Shown: in pieces, positions 24,857 to 32,295 of the stretch
How the letters are laid out: each line of letters begins with the position of its first letter
How positions within the stretch are numbered: the stretch's first letter is position 1
Source: RBG-16-66-20 sp035517595
GTDB lineage: Bacteria; Pseudomonadota; Gammaproteobacteria; Burkholderiales; SG8-39
Direction: 5' to 3'
Length of the DNA stretch: 35,614 nucleotides
Assembly: GCA_035517595.1 (NCBI GenBank)
Contig: DATIYN010000042.1
Coordinates: forward strand, 1-35,614
The notes under the pieces: model-generated
What the model was told of the DNA's origin: nothing
Databases searched by the model: none
The model's input: only the letters and a program-made list of their open reading frames with translations
Translations under genes and position numbers: made by a program

Positions 24857-26206
24857 ATGCTCGATAACCTGACCGCGCGCCTCGCGAAGATCGTCAAGAC
24901 GATTCGCGGCGAGGCGCGCCTCACCGAGTCGAACGTGCAGGACGCGCTGCGCGAGGTGCGCATCGCGCTGCTCGAGGCCGACGTCGCGCTGCCCGTCGTC
25001 AGGCACTTCATCGACGCGGTGCGCGCGAAGGCGCTCGGCCAGGAAGTCGTCGGCAGCCTCACGCCCGGCCAGGCGCTGGTCGGCGTCGTGCACCGCGAGC
25101 TCGCGCGGCTGATGGGCGAAGCGAACGCGGGCCTCGAGCTCGCGGTCGCGCCGCCGGCGGTGATTCTCATGGCCGGCCTGCAGGGATCGGGGAAGACGAC
25201 CACCGTCGGCAAGCTCGCGCTGCTGCTCAAGGGCGAGAAGAAGAAAGTGCTCGTCGTCTCCTGCGACGTCTACCGGCCCGCCGCGATCGAGCAATTGAAG
25301 ACGATTGCAGGGCAAGCAGGGGTAGAGTTCTTTGCTTCAGACCTGAATGACAAACCTGAAGCGATAACAACCAAGGCCCTCGAGTACGCTCGCACCCATT
25401 ACTGCGATGTCGTCATCGTCGACACCGCGGGTCGCCTCGCGATCGACGAGCCGATGATGCAGGAAATCGCCGCGCTGCACGCGGCGCTGAAACCCGCCGA
25501 GACGCTGTTCGTCGTAGACGCGATGCAGGGCCAGGACGCGGTCAAGGTGGCGCAGGCGTTCGGCGAACGGCTGCCGCTCACGGGCGTGGTGCTTACCAAG
25601 CTCGACGGCGACGCGCGCGGCGGCGCGGCGCTGTCGGTGCGCCACGTCACCGGCAAGCCGATCAAGTTCGCGGGCACCGGCGAGAAGCTCACGGGACTGG
25701 AGCCCTTCCATCCGGAGCGCATGGCCTCGCGCATCCTCGGCATGGGCGACATCCTGTCGCTGGTCGAGGAGGCCCACAAGCAGGTCGACGTCGAGAAGGC
25801 GCAGAAGCTCGCCGAGAAGGTGAGGAAGGGCAAGGGCTTCGACCTGGAGGACTTCCGCGAGCAGCTGCAGCAGATGAACAAGATGGGCGGCTTCGCCTCG
25901 ATGATCGACAAGCTGCCCGCGCAGCTCGCCGGCCAGATTGACCCGGCGAAGCTGCAGGACACCAAGCAGTTCGCGCGCATCGAGGGCATCATCAACTCGA
26001 TGACGAAGCGGGAGCGCGCCGACCCCGACCTCATCAAGGCCTCGCGCAAGCGCCGCATCGCCGCGGGCGCCGGCGTGCCGGTGCAGGAGGTGAACCGCCT
26101 GCTCAAGCAGTTCGAGCAGATGCAGCAGATGATGAAGATGATGAAGGGCGGCAACCTGCAGCGCATGATGCGCAACATGAAGGGCATGTTGCCCGGCATG
26201 CGCTAG
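24857..26206 (+). CDS. ffh: Signal recognition particle protein Ffh
   Basis: Ffh is the SRP GTPase that binds signal sequences of nascent membrane proteins with 4.5S RNA and docks on FtsY. The 449-residue product has the N-domain (residues 1 to about 85, ending in ALLEADVALPVVR), then the G-domain with G1 GLQGSGKTTT (about 106-115), DTAGR (about 189-193) and TKLDGDARGG (about 248-257). The C-terminal M-domain is methionine-rich (MQQMMKMMKGGNLQRMM). No Shine-Dalgarno precedes ATG 24857, and a 7-codon reading frame (ATG 24844 to TAA 24867) overlaps the start. Bases about 25290-25400 use atypical, AT-richer codons. The 4.5S RNA gene is not in this window. Confidence 0.97.
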   Translation: MLDNLTARLAKIVKTIRGEARLTESNVQDALREVRIALLEADVALPVVRHFIDAVRAKALGQEVVGSLTPGQALVGVVHRELARLMGEANAGLELAVAPPAVILMAGLQGSGKTTTVGKLALLLKGEKKKVLVVSCDVYRPAAIEQLKTIAGQAGVEFFASDLNDKPEAITTKALEYARTHYCDVVIVDTAGRLAIDEPMMQEIAALHAALKPAETLFVVDAMQGQDAVKVAQAFGERLPLTGVVLTKLDGDARGGAALSVRHVTGKPIKFAGTGEKLTGLEPFHPERMASRILGMGDILSLVEEAHKQVDVEKAQKLAEKVRKGKGFDLEDFREQLQQMNKMGGFASMIDKLPAQLAGQIDPAKLQDTKQFARIEGIINSMTKRERADPDLIKASRKRRIAAGAGVPVQEVNRLLKQFEQMQQMMKMMKGGNLQRMMRNMKGMLPGMR

Positions 26207-26231
26207 GCGCAGTCGACCCCAGGGAGGGGCC

Positions 26232-27092
26232 ATGGCTCTGTTACGCGTCGTTCTCGCTTCAGTCCTGCTCTTGCCGTGCATTGCGCAGGCGCAGCGCGAT
26301 CCGAACCAGATTCTGCAGGAGCTGCAGACGCTCGGCTGGCAGAAGGGGCCGGGCGAGGGCGTGGTGGCCGGCAAGGCGAAGCTGACGATCCCCGAGGGCT
26401 ACGCCTTCCTCGACGACAAGAACACGCGGCGCTTCCTCGAGATCATGGGCAACCCGCCGCGCGACGGACACTACCTGATCGCGCCGGCGAACCTCGACTG
26501 GTTCGCGGTGTTCTCGTTCGACCCGGTGGGCTACGTGAAGGACGACGAGAAGATCGACGCCGACGCGCTGCTGAAATCGCTGAAGGAATCCGACGGGCCG
26601 GGCAACGAGGAGCGCAAGCGCCTCGGCATGCGCGCGGTCTACACCGACGGCTGGCACGTGCCGCCGCACTACGACGCGTCCACCAAGCGGCTGGAGTGGG
26701 GCGTGCGCCTGCGCAACGAGCAGGGGCGCATGAACGTCAACTACACGAGCCGCCTGCTCGGGCGCACCGGCGTGATGAGCGCGGTGCTGGTGTGCTCGAT
26801 CCAGGCGCTGGACGCCGACGTCAAGGCGTTCAACGCGATGCTGGCCGGCTACGAATTCAATCCGGGAGAGCGCTACGCGGAATTCAAGTCCGGCGACAAG
26901 GTCGCCGAGTACGGCCTGGCGGCGCTCGTGCTGGGCGGCGCGGCGGCTGCGGCGGCCAAGGCCGGCTGGCTCAAATTTCTCGGCAAGTTCTGGGTCGCCA
27001 TCGTCGCCGCGCTCGCGGCCGCCTGGGGCTTCGTCAAGCGGCTCTTCTTCGGCAGGAAGGAGACGCCCCCGCCCGGGCCCGGCCAGACGTGA
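26232..27092 (+). CDS. DUF2167 family membrane protein, function unknown
   Basis: This 286-residue protein has an N-terminal signal peptide (about residues 1-20, with likely cleavage after AQA). A periplasmic domain of the DUF2167 type follows (LTIPEGYAFLDDKNTRRFLE, then DWFAVFSFDPVGYVKDDEKI, NEERKRLGMRAVYTDGW and a conserved WGVRLRN). Two hydrophobic segments lie at the C-terminus (about 226-245 and 252-272), ending in a basic and proline-rich tail. I know of no assigned biochemical role for the family. A good GGGAGG site precedes the ATG. The last 4 bases overlap the next gene (GTGA), so it probably forms a unit with the two genes that follow. Confidence 0.8.
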   Translation: MALLRVVLASVLLLPCIAQAQRDPNQILQELQTLGWQKGPGEGVVAGKAKLTIPEGYAFLDDKNTRRFLEIMGNPPRDGHYLIAPANLDWFAVFSFDPVGYVKDDEKIDADALLKSLKESDGPGNEERKRLGMRAVYTDGWHVPPHYDASTKRLEWGVRLRNEQGRMNVNYTSRLLGRTGVMSAVLVCSIQALDADVKAFNAMLAGYEFNPGERYAEFKSGDKVAEYGLAALVLGGAAAAAAKAGWLKFLGKFWVAIVAALAAAWGFVKRLFFGRKETPPPGPGQT

Positions 27093-27778
27093 GCACCGAG
27101 GCAACCGTGATCGCGGTTGCGGCAGCGCTCTATCTCGCGGACTGCGTGGTGCTGCTGGAGCGCGGGCAAGCGCTTTGCTCGCGCGCGGGCCTCAGCTTCG
27201 GCTCGCTGCACTACCAGGTGCGCGGCCGCCCGGTTGCGCTGCTCAATCCGCTCACGCCGTTCGTCGCTGCGTTCCGGACCTTGCCTCTGTTTTCGCCGGC
27301 GTCGGGGGCAAGGCATTCCGATGCGGCCAGCGCGCTCGCGCCGCTGTCTGTGCCGAGCCTGATCCAGCTGCTGCTGGTGCTGGCAGTGCTGCCCTATTGC
27401 CTCCTGCGCGCGCCAGGATGGCCGTTCCTGGCCGCGCTGGCGCTTGCCTACGCGAACGCCGTCGTGCTGCTCGGCCTCTTGTGGCTGCGTTTGCGGGGCG
27501 CGGGTCTCCCCACGCGCCCGCTCGTCGGGCTCGGCTTCGGCTGGCTCGCCTGCCTGCCGCTGTCGATCAACGCGCTGCGCAAGGCGGCGCTCGTGTTTGA
27601 CGTCGCGATCGATGCGCGCGGGGCAATCGAACTGCTGCCGGCAGGCGACCGCGAACGCGCGCGCGGCGAGCTCGCCGCGCAAGTCGCCGAGGCGCTGCAG
27701 GAGCTGGACGAGAGCGACGAGCGCCACCGGCGCCTCGCGGAGCTGCAGGCGACGCTGGCGGCGCAGGCCCGCCCGTGA
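27089..27778 (+). CDS. Hypothetical polytopic membrane protein with a coiled-coil-like tail
   Basis: I do not recognise this 229-residue protein. It starts at GTG 27089 in a GTGA overlap with the DUF2167 gene. Hydrophobic segments lie at about residues 5-23, 90-106, 110-134 and 145-162. The central loop is rich in Ala, Ser and Leu, and the C-terminal 45 residues (RARGELAAQVAEALQELDES and onward) are charged and helical, probably a cytoplasmic coiled coil. No catalytic or metal motif stands out. The base composition is like its neighbours, so it looks native to the genome. It is real because the frame stays open with GC-biased third positions and links two family-recognisable genes by four-base overlaps. 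Confidence 0.75.
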   Translation: MSTEATVIAVAAALYLADCVVLLERGQALCSRAGLSFGSLHYQVRGRPVALLNPLTPFVAAFRTLPLFSPASGARHSDAASALAPLSVPSLIQLLLVLAVLPYCLLRAPGWPFLAALALAYANAVVLLGLLWLRLRGAGLPTRPLVGLGFGWLACLPLSINALRKAALVFDVAIDARGAIELLPAGDRERARGELAAQVAEALQELDESDERHRRLAELQATLAAQARP

Positions 27779-28332
27779 GCGGCTACGAACTCATCGCGGT
27801 CGTCGTCTTCTTCCTCATCGGCTACTGGATCGTCGACTACTTCTGGCCGAAGAAGAAGGCGCCCCTGCCGGCGGGCGGGCGCGTCACCGTGCGCGTCTCG
27901 CGCAGGCTCGAGGCGCCGGCCGAGCGCGTGTTCGATGCCTGGCTCGATCCGCAAAACGCGGGCAAATGGCTCTTCGCGACGCCCGCGGGCGAGATGGTGC
28001 GCGTGGAGATCGACGCGCGCGTGGGCGGCCGCTTCGTCTTCGTGGACCGGCGCGCGGGCGAGCAGGTCGAGCACACGGGCGAATACCTGGAAATCGACCG
28101 CCCCAGGCGCCTCGCCTTCAACTTCATGGTCCCCAAGTTCTCCGCCGAGGCGACGCGCATCCAGGTGGACTTCGCGCCCGCGGCCTCCGGTCCCGGGGCC
28201 ACGCTCCTCACGCTCGTCCACGAGGGCGTTTTCGCCGAGTTCGCCGGCCGTACTGAAGAAGGCTGGACCGGCATCCTGGACGGGCTGGCGCGCGTGCTGG
28301 CCGGCCCTGCCGAAGCCTTTCCAATACGCTGA
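27775..28332 (+). CDS. Membrane-anchored SRPBCC (AHSA1-like) domain protein
   Basis: This 185-residue protein has an N-terminal membrane helix (about residues 5-24, YELIAVVVFFLIGYWIVDYF) followed by a basic stretch (PKKKAP) and an SRPBCC/AHSA1-type fold. Signatures are VRVSRRLEAPAERVFDAWLD, then VGGRFVFVDRR, HTGEYLEIDRPRRLAFNF and the closing helix EEGWTGILDGLARVL. This START-like fold binds hydrophobic ligands or client proteins. Most AHSA1-like proteins are soluble, so the membrane anchor is unusual, and the basic residues after the helix put the domain in the cytoplasm. The start is GTG 27775 in a GTGA overlap with the previous gene. The specific ligand is unknown. Confidence 0.83.
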   Translation: MSGYELIAVVVFFLIGYWIVDYFWPKKKAPLPAGGRVTVRVSRRLEAPAERVFDAWLDPQNAGKWLFATPAGEMVRVEIDARVGGRFVFVDRRAGEQVEHTGEYLEIDRPRRLAFNFMVPKFSAEATRIQVDFAPAASGPGATLLTLVHEGVFAEFAGRTEEGWTGILDGLARVLAGPAEAFPIR

Positions 28333-28347
28333 TTTTTCCCGTATAAT
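28318..28347 (+). promoter_or_regulatory. Predicted promoter for the rpsP-rimM-trmD-rplS operon
   Basis: TTTCCA (28318-28323) and a consensus TATAAT (28342-28347) are spaced by 18 bases, with the start site near 28354. A short hairpin follows: CGCCTT 28351-28356 with AAGGCG 28362-28367. It would lie at the very 5' end of the mRNA, or partly upstream of it. Confidence 0.6.
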
Positions 28348-28380
28348 CCGCGCCTTTTCGCAAGGCGGGGAATCCCGAAA

Positions 28381-28638
28381 ATGGTTGTCATTCGACTGGC
28401 GCGCGGCGGCGCCAACAAGCGGCCGTTCTACCACCTGGTGGTGGCCGATTCGCGGCGCGCGGCCACGGGCCGCTTCATCGAGCGCGTCGGCTTCTACGAC
28501 CCGAAGGCCCCCGAAGGCCGCGAGTCGCTGCGCGTGAACGTGGAGCGCGTCAAGCACTGGGCGGGCAAGGGCGCGCAGCTCTCGCCGACGGTGTCGCGGC
28601 TGGTCAGGCAGTTTGGCAAGGCCAAGAAAGCCGCCTGA
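28381..28638 (+). CDS. rpsP: 30S ribosomal protein bS16
   Basis: bS16 is a small-subunit ribosomal protein that stabilises the 5' domain of 16S rRNA. The 85-residue product shows the family sequence VVIRLARGGANKRPFYHLVV at the start, then ADSRRAATGRFIERVGFYDP, and a basic alanine-rich tail (FGKAKKAA). ATG 28381 follows a short AT-rich leader. It is the first gene of the conserved rpsP-rimM-trmD-rplS operon and its end overlaps the likely rimM start. Confidence 0.98.
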   Translation: MVVIRLARGGANKRPFYHLVVADSRRAATGRFIERVGFYDPKAPEGRESLRVNVERVKHWAGKGAQLSPTVSRLVRQFGKAKKAA

Positions 28639-29104
28639 GAAGTTGATTGCATTCGGGCGCGTCGCCGGCTCCTATGGCGTGCGCGGCTGGATCAAGGTGG
28701 CGGTGGACGACCCGGAGCTGCTCGCGGCGCAGCCGGCCTGGTGGCTGGAAGGCGTCGAGCGAAAGGTCGAGGCGACGAAGATTCACTCGGGCACCCTGCT
28801 CGCGAAGCTCGAGGGCATAGAGTCGCCGGAGTCGGCGCGGAAATTCAAGGGCCGTTCGGTGCAGATCCCGCGGCCCGAGCCGGGCGAAGGGCGCTACTAC
28901 TGGGACGATCTGGTCGGCCTGGAGGTGGTGAACACGCAGGGCCAGGTGCTCGGCGTCGTGAAGGGGATGTTCTCCAACGGCGCGCACGACGTGGCCGAGC
29001 TTTCGGGCGACCGGACGCGGCTGCTGCCCTGGGTGCCGGTGGTGGTGAAGAAGGTGGACTTGCCCGAGCGCCGGGTCGAGGTGGAGTGGGGCGCGGACTG
29101 GTGA
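28613..29104 (+). CDS. rimM: Ribosome maturation factor RimM
   Basis: RimM assists maturation of the 30S head and binds uS19. The product is 163 residues from TTG 28613. It carries the N-terminal block IAFGRVAGSYGVRGWIKV, an EGIESPESARKFKG segment, and the PRC-barrel C-terminal half beginning YYWDDLVGLEVVNTQGQVLG and ending LLPWVPVVVKKVDLPERRVE. The start is uncertain. TTG 28613 overlaps rpsP by 26 bases and gives a length near the family norm. TTG 28643, just after the rpsP stop, would remove ten basic residues (MARPRKPPEK). No ATG or GTG is available for either choice. Confidence 0.95.
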   Translation: MARPRKPPEKLIAFGRVAGSYGVRGWIKVAVDDPELLAAQPAWWLEGVERKVEATKIHSGTLLAKLEGIESPESARKFKGRSVQIPRPEPGEGRYYWDDLVGLEVVNTQGQVLGVVKGMFSNGAHDVAELSGDRTRLLPWVPVVVKKVDLPERRVEVEWGADW

Positions 29105-29114
29105 GGCGGCGGCG

Positions 29115-29861
29115 GTGATCCGCTTCGAGGTGGTGACGCTGTTCCCGGAAATGTTCGCGGCGGTCACGCACAGCGGCATCCCGGCGCGGGCGATGGAAGC
29201 GGGGCTGTGGTCGCTGGGATTGTGGAACCCGCGCGACTTCACCCGGGACAACTACCGGACGGTCGACGACCGTCCGTACGGCGGCGGGCCCGGCATGGTG
29301 ATGCTGGCCGAGCCGCTGGAGAAGGCGCTGGAGGCGGCAAGGGATGCGGGCGGCGGGAAAGTGATCTACCTCTCGCCGCAGGGCCGGAAGCTCGATCACG
29401 CGAAGGTGATGGAGCTGGCGGGGCGGCAGGCGGTGACGCTGCTGTGCGGGCGCTACGAAGGTGTCGACGAGCGGCTCCTGAGCCGCCGCGTGGACGAGGA
29501 GCTCTCGCTCGGGGACTACGTGCTCTCGGGCGGGGAGCTTGCAGCGATGGCGGTGATCGACGCCGTGGTGCGCCAGATCCCCGGCGCGCTGGGCGACGCG
29601 CAGTCGGCGGCGCAGGAGTCCTTCGCGGACGGGCTGCTCGACTGCCCGCAGTACACGCGCCCCGAGACGTACGGGGGCGAGGCGGTGCCGGAGGTGCTGC
29701 TCTCGGGGCACCACGAGCAGATCCGGCGCTGGCGGCTGAAGCAGGCGCTGGGCAGGACGTGGCTGAGGAGGCCGGAGCTCCTCGCCGCGAGGCGGCTGAA
29801 CGGGGAAGAACGAACGTTGCTGGAGGAATTCCAGCGGGAACAGAAGGAGAGCAACACATGA
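29115..29861 (+). CDS. trmD: tRNA (guanine-N1-)-methyltransferase
   Basis: TrmD methylates G37 of tRNAs that read CNN codons, using S-adenosylmethionine, and so prevents +1 frameshifting. It works as a dimer with a trefoil knot. The 248-residue product has FEVVTLFPEMF at the N-terminus, DDRPYGGGPGMVM, and the knot region with IYLSPQGRKLDH, LCGRYEGVDERLL and DYVLSGGELAAM. The C-terminal domain includes PQYTRPETYGGEAVPEVLLS. The start is GTG 29115, 10 bases after rimM, and the stop overlaps rplS (ATGA). Confidence 0.97.
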   Translation: MIRFEVVTLFPEMFAAVTHSGIPARAMEAGLWSLGLWNPRDFTRDNYRTVDDRPYGGGPGMVMLAEPLEKALEAARDAGGGKVIYLSPQGRKLDHAKVMELAGRQAVTLLCGRYEGVDERLLSRRVDEELSLGDYVLSGGELAAMAVIDAVVRQIPGALGDAQSAAQESFADGLLDCPQYTRPETYGGEAVPEVLLSGHHEQIRRWRLKQALGRTWLRRPELLAARRLNGEERTLLEEFQREQKESNT

Positions 29862-30244
29862 ACCTGATCCAGAAACTCGAGCAGGAAGAGCTGCGGCGCA
29901 TGAAGAAGCCGGTGCCGGAGTTCTCGCCCGGCGACACGGTGATCGTGCGCGTGAACGTCGTCGAGGGCGACAAGAAGCGCGAGCAGGCCTTCGAGGGCGT
30001 GGTGATCGCCAAGCGCAACCGCGGCCTGCGCTCTTCCTTCATCGTGCGCAAGATCTCCTCGGGCGAGGGCGTCGAGCGCACCTTCCAGACCTACTCGCCG
30101 CTGATCGCCGGCATCGAGCTGAAGAGGAAGGGCGAAGTGCGCCGCTCCAAGCTCTACTACCTGCGCGCGCGCTCGGGCAAGAGCGCCCGCATCCGCGAGC
30201 GCCTGGGCGCGGGCGAGGGCGCCGAGGGCGAAGCCCAGGACTAG
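29858..30244 (+). CDS. rplS: 50S ribosomal protein bL19
   Basis: bL19 is a large-subunit ribosomal protein at the subunit interface. The 128-residue product contains FSPGDTVIVRVNVVEGDKKR, EQAFEGVVIAKRNRGLRSSF, RKISSGEGVERTFQTYSP and RRSKLYYLRARSGKSARIRE, all standard for the family, plus a short acidic tail. ATG 29858 overlaps the trmD stop and has AAGGAGA 8 bases upstream. It is the last gene of the operon and is followed after 22 bases by a strong intrinsic terminator. Confidence 0.98.
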   Translation: MNLIQKLEQEELRRMKKPVPEFSPGDTVIVRVNVVEGDKKREQAFEGVVIAKRNRGLRSSFIVRKISSGEGVERTFQTYSPLIAGIELKRKGEVRRSKLYYLRARSGKSARIRERLGAGEGAEGEAQD

Positions 30245-30266
30245 CGTCGTTCCGACCTGGCGGTCG

Positions 30267-30290
30267 AAAGGGGCCTCGCGGCCCCTTTTC
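30267..30290 (+). terminator. Intrinsic terminator after rplS
   Basis: A perfect 9-bp stem, AAAGGGGCC (30267-30275) with GGCCCCTTT (30280-30288), closes a TCGC loop and runs into TCTTTC. This is a classic Rho-independent terminator for the rpsP-rplS operon. The -10 box of the next operon begins only 6 bases after the stem. Confidence 0.88.
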
Positions 30291-30294
30291 TTTC

Positions 30295-30300
30295 TATAAT
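30295..30300 (+). promoter_or_regulatory. Consensus -10 element for the rib operon, adjacent to the start codon
   Basis: A perfect TATAAT is followed by six C residues and then the ATG of the ribB gene at 30307. The expected start site, about 7 bases after the hexamer, falls on the ATG. Any -35 box would lie inside the terminator stem, and none is recognisable. There is no room for an FMN riboswitch. Confidence 0.55.
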
Positions 30301-30306
30301 CCCCCC

Positions 30307-31419
30307 ATGAAACGCGAAAGCGCGGCCCTCAGCCCGGTCGCCGAGATCGTCGACGAGATCCGCGCCGGCCGGATCGTGGTGCTCGTGGACGACGAGGACC
30401 GGGAGAACGAGGGCGATCTCGTCTTCGCGGCCGACTTCGTCACGCCCGAGAAGGTCAACTTCCTTGCCCGGCACGGCCGCGGGCTCATCTGCATGCCGAT
30501 CACCGAGGCGCATGCCGCGCGCCTCGGCCTCAAGCCGATGGTGAGCGAGAACCGCTCGCGCCACGGCACCAACTTCACCGTTTCCATCGAGGCCGCCGAA
30601 GGCATCGCCACGGGCATCTCGGCGCACGACCGCGCGCTCACCATTCGCGTCGCTTCCGCCGCAGGTGCCGCCGCGGCCGACATCGTTCAGCCCGGGCACG
30701 TGTTCCCGCTCATCGCGCAGGACGGCGGCGTGCTCGTGCGCGCCGGGCACACCGAGGCCTGCTGCGACCTCGCGCGGCTCGCGGGCCTGACGCCGGCGGC
30801 GGTGCTCTGCGAGATCATGCGCGAGGACGGCACCATGGCGCGGCTGCACGATCTCATGCAGTTCGCGGCCGAGCACAAGCTCAAGATCGGCACCATCGCC
30901 GACCTCATCGAGTACCGCAGCCGCAACGAGTCCATGGTCCAGCGCAGCTCCGAGCGCGACATCGAGACCGCGTGGGGCCGCTTCCGCCTGGTTGCGTTCC
31001 GCGACCTGCCGTCCGGAGCCACGCACCTCGCGCTCACGCTCGGGCGCCTGCGCCCGGAAGAGGAAACGCTGGTGCGCGTGCACGAGCCGCTGTCGGTGCT
31101 CGACCTGCTCGACGCGGGCAAGGGCAGCCATTCCTGGGGCGTCGGCGAGACGCTCGAGGCGATCCGGCGCGCAGGACGGGGCGCGATGATTCTGCTCAAC
31201 TGCTCGCAGACCGACGAGGCGCTGCAGGCGCAGCTCGCCGGCGCTCCGCCGGCGCGCGCCGGGCGCAGCGCCGACCTGCGCAACTACGGCATCGGCGCGC
31301 AGATCCTGCGCGACCTGGGCGTCGGCCGCATGCGGCTGATGGCGGCGCCGCGCAAGATGCCGAGCATGGCCGGCTTCGGCCTGGAGATCAGCGGCTACGC
31401 CGAACGGCCGTCGCAGTAG
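30307..31419 (+). CDS. ribB: 3,4-dihydroxy-2-butanone 4-phosphate synthase with a degenerate GTP cyclohydrolase II-like domain (RibBX-type)
   Basis: The N-terminal domain (to about residue 205) is RibB, which makes 3,4-dihydroxy-2-butanone 4-phosphate from ribulose 5-phosphate for riboflavin synthesis. It has the acidic loop VDDEDRENEGDL (about residues 27-38), SRHGTNFTVSIEAAEGI, QPGHVFPL, GHTEACCDLARLAGL and CEIMREDGTMAR. The C-terminal domain has the RibA fold (RNYGIGAQILRDLGVGRMRL near the end), but it lacks the Cys cluster that binds zinc in GTP cyclohydrolase II and the following Arg/Gly-rich active-site stretch. The region where these should be reads HEPLSVLDLLDAGKGSHS. I infer that only RibB is active, as in other RibBX-type proteins, and that a true ribA lies elsewhere. 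Confidence 0.93.
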   Translation: MKRESAALSPVAEIVDEIRAGRIVVLVDDEDRENEGDLVFAADFVTPEKVNFLARHGRGLICMPITEAHAARLGLKPMVSENRSRHGTNFTVSIEAAEGIATGISAHDRALTIRVASAAGAAAADIVQPGHVFPLIAQDGGVLVRAGHTEACCDLARLAGLTPAAVLCEIMREDGTMARLHDLMQFAAEHKLKIGTIADLIEYRSRNESMVQRSSERDIETAWGRFRLVAFRDLPSGATHLALTLGRLRPEEETLVRVHEPLSVLDLLDAGKGSHSWGVGETLEAIRRAGRGAMILLNCSQTDEALQAQLAGAPPARAGRSADLRNYGIGAQILRDLGVGRMRLMAAPRKMPSMAGFGLEISGYAERPSQ

Positions 31420-31428
31420 GGGCAGCCG

Positions 31429-31854
31429 GTGAGCGCGCCGCGCATCGGAGTGGTCCACTCCCGCTTCAACGAGGACGTCTGCGACGCGCTGCTCGAGACC
31501 GCGCGCGCCGCGCTCGCGCAGGCCGGCGCTCAGGCCGAGTTCGTGGCGGTCGCGGGCGCGCTGGAGATCCCGATCGCGCTGCAATGGATGGCGCAATCGG
31601 GGCGCTTCGACGCGCTCGCGGCGATCGGCGCCGTGATCCGCGGCGACACCTACCACTTCGAGATCGTGGCGAACGAATCGGCGCGCGGACTCATGGACGT
31701 GGCGCTGGAGACGGGGCTGCCGGTGGCGAACGGCATCCTCACCACCGACACCGAGGCGCAGGCGCTCGCACGCAAGGACAAGGGCGCCGAGGCGATCCGC
31801 GTGGCGATCGAGATGGCGCAGCTGCGCCGGGAGCTCGCGCAGCGATGGCGCTGA
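31429..31854 (+). CDS. ribH: 6,7-dimethyl-8-ribityllumazine synthase
   Basis: RibH condenses the RibB product with 5-amino-6-ribitylaminouracil to lumazine, the precursor of riboflavin. The 141-residue product has the substrate-binding Phe13-Asn14 (SRFNEDV), VAGALEIPIAL, and the phosphate-binding, catalytic segment GAVIRGDTYHFEIVANESA with His76, then NGILTTDTEAQA. It is slightly shorter than the roughly 155 residues usual in proteobacteria, at the N-terminus, but no motif is lost. The start is GTG 31429, 9 bases after ribB, and it overlaps nusB by 10 bases. Confidence 0.97.
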   Translation: MSAPRIGVVHSRFNEDVCDALLETARAALAQAGAQAEFVAVAGALEIPIALQWMAQSGRFDALAAIGAVIRGDTYHFEIVANESARGLMDVALETGLPVANGILTTDTEAQALARKDKGAEAIRVAIEMAQLRRELAQRWR

Positions 31855-32291
31855 AGAACCCGACGCCGTCGGCGCGCCACCGCGCGCGCGAAGTGGCGCT
31901 GCAGGCGCTTTACGCCTGGCGAGTGCAGGGCGGCGACGCGCTCGGCCATGCGCGCTCCCTGGAAGGCTGGGAGCGCTGCGACCGCGATTTCGCGCAGGAT
32001 TTGTTGAATTCGATTCCGGAGAAACTTGAAATTCTCGAGCAGAGGATCGCCCGCCATCTCGACCGCAGCCTGGCGTCGCTCTCGCCCGTCGAGCGCGCGA
32101 TCCTGCTGATCGGCGCCTACGAGCTCGCCGAGCGGCCGGAGACGCCGTTCAAGGTCGTGCTCAACGAGGCGATCGAGCTCGGCAAGAGTTTCGGCGGCAC
32201 CGACGGCCACAAGTTCGTCAACGGCGTGCTGGAGAAGCTCGCGCGCGAGCTGCGCCCGGAGGAGATCGCCCGCGTCCGCCAGGCGGTCTGA
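31845..32291 (+). CDS. nusB: Transcription antitermination factor NusB
   Basis: NusB binds boxA RNA with S10 (NusE) in rRNA antitermination complexes. The 148-residue all-helical product has SARHRAREVALQALYAWRVQ at the N-terminus, LDRSLASLSPVERAILLIGA in the middle and the conserved VLNEAIELGKSFGGTDGHKF before the C-terminal VNGVLEKLARELR. Codons at about 31995-32050 are AT-richer than the rest (around LLNSIPEKLEIL). The gene overlaps ribH by 10 bases and is followed by thiL after 4 bases, the common ribH-nusB-thiL order. Confidence 0.97.
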   Translation: MALKNPTPSARHRAREVALQALYAWRVQGGDALGHARSLEGWERCDRDFAQDLLNSIPEKLEILEQRIARHLDRSLASLSPVERAILLIGAYELAERPETPFKVVLNEAIELGKSFGGTDGHKFVNGVLEKLARELRPEEIARVRQAV

Positions 32292-32295
32292 GGCC

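Noticed and set aside
30245..30306. An FMN riboswitch upstream of the rib genes
   Set aside because: The gap is only 62 bases, and the terminator stem and the -10 box fill most of it; there is no room for the FMN element and none of its conserved blocks are seen.
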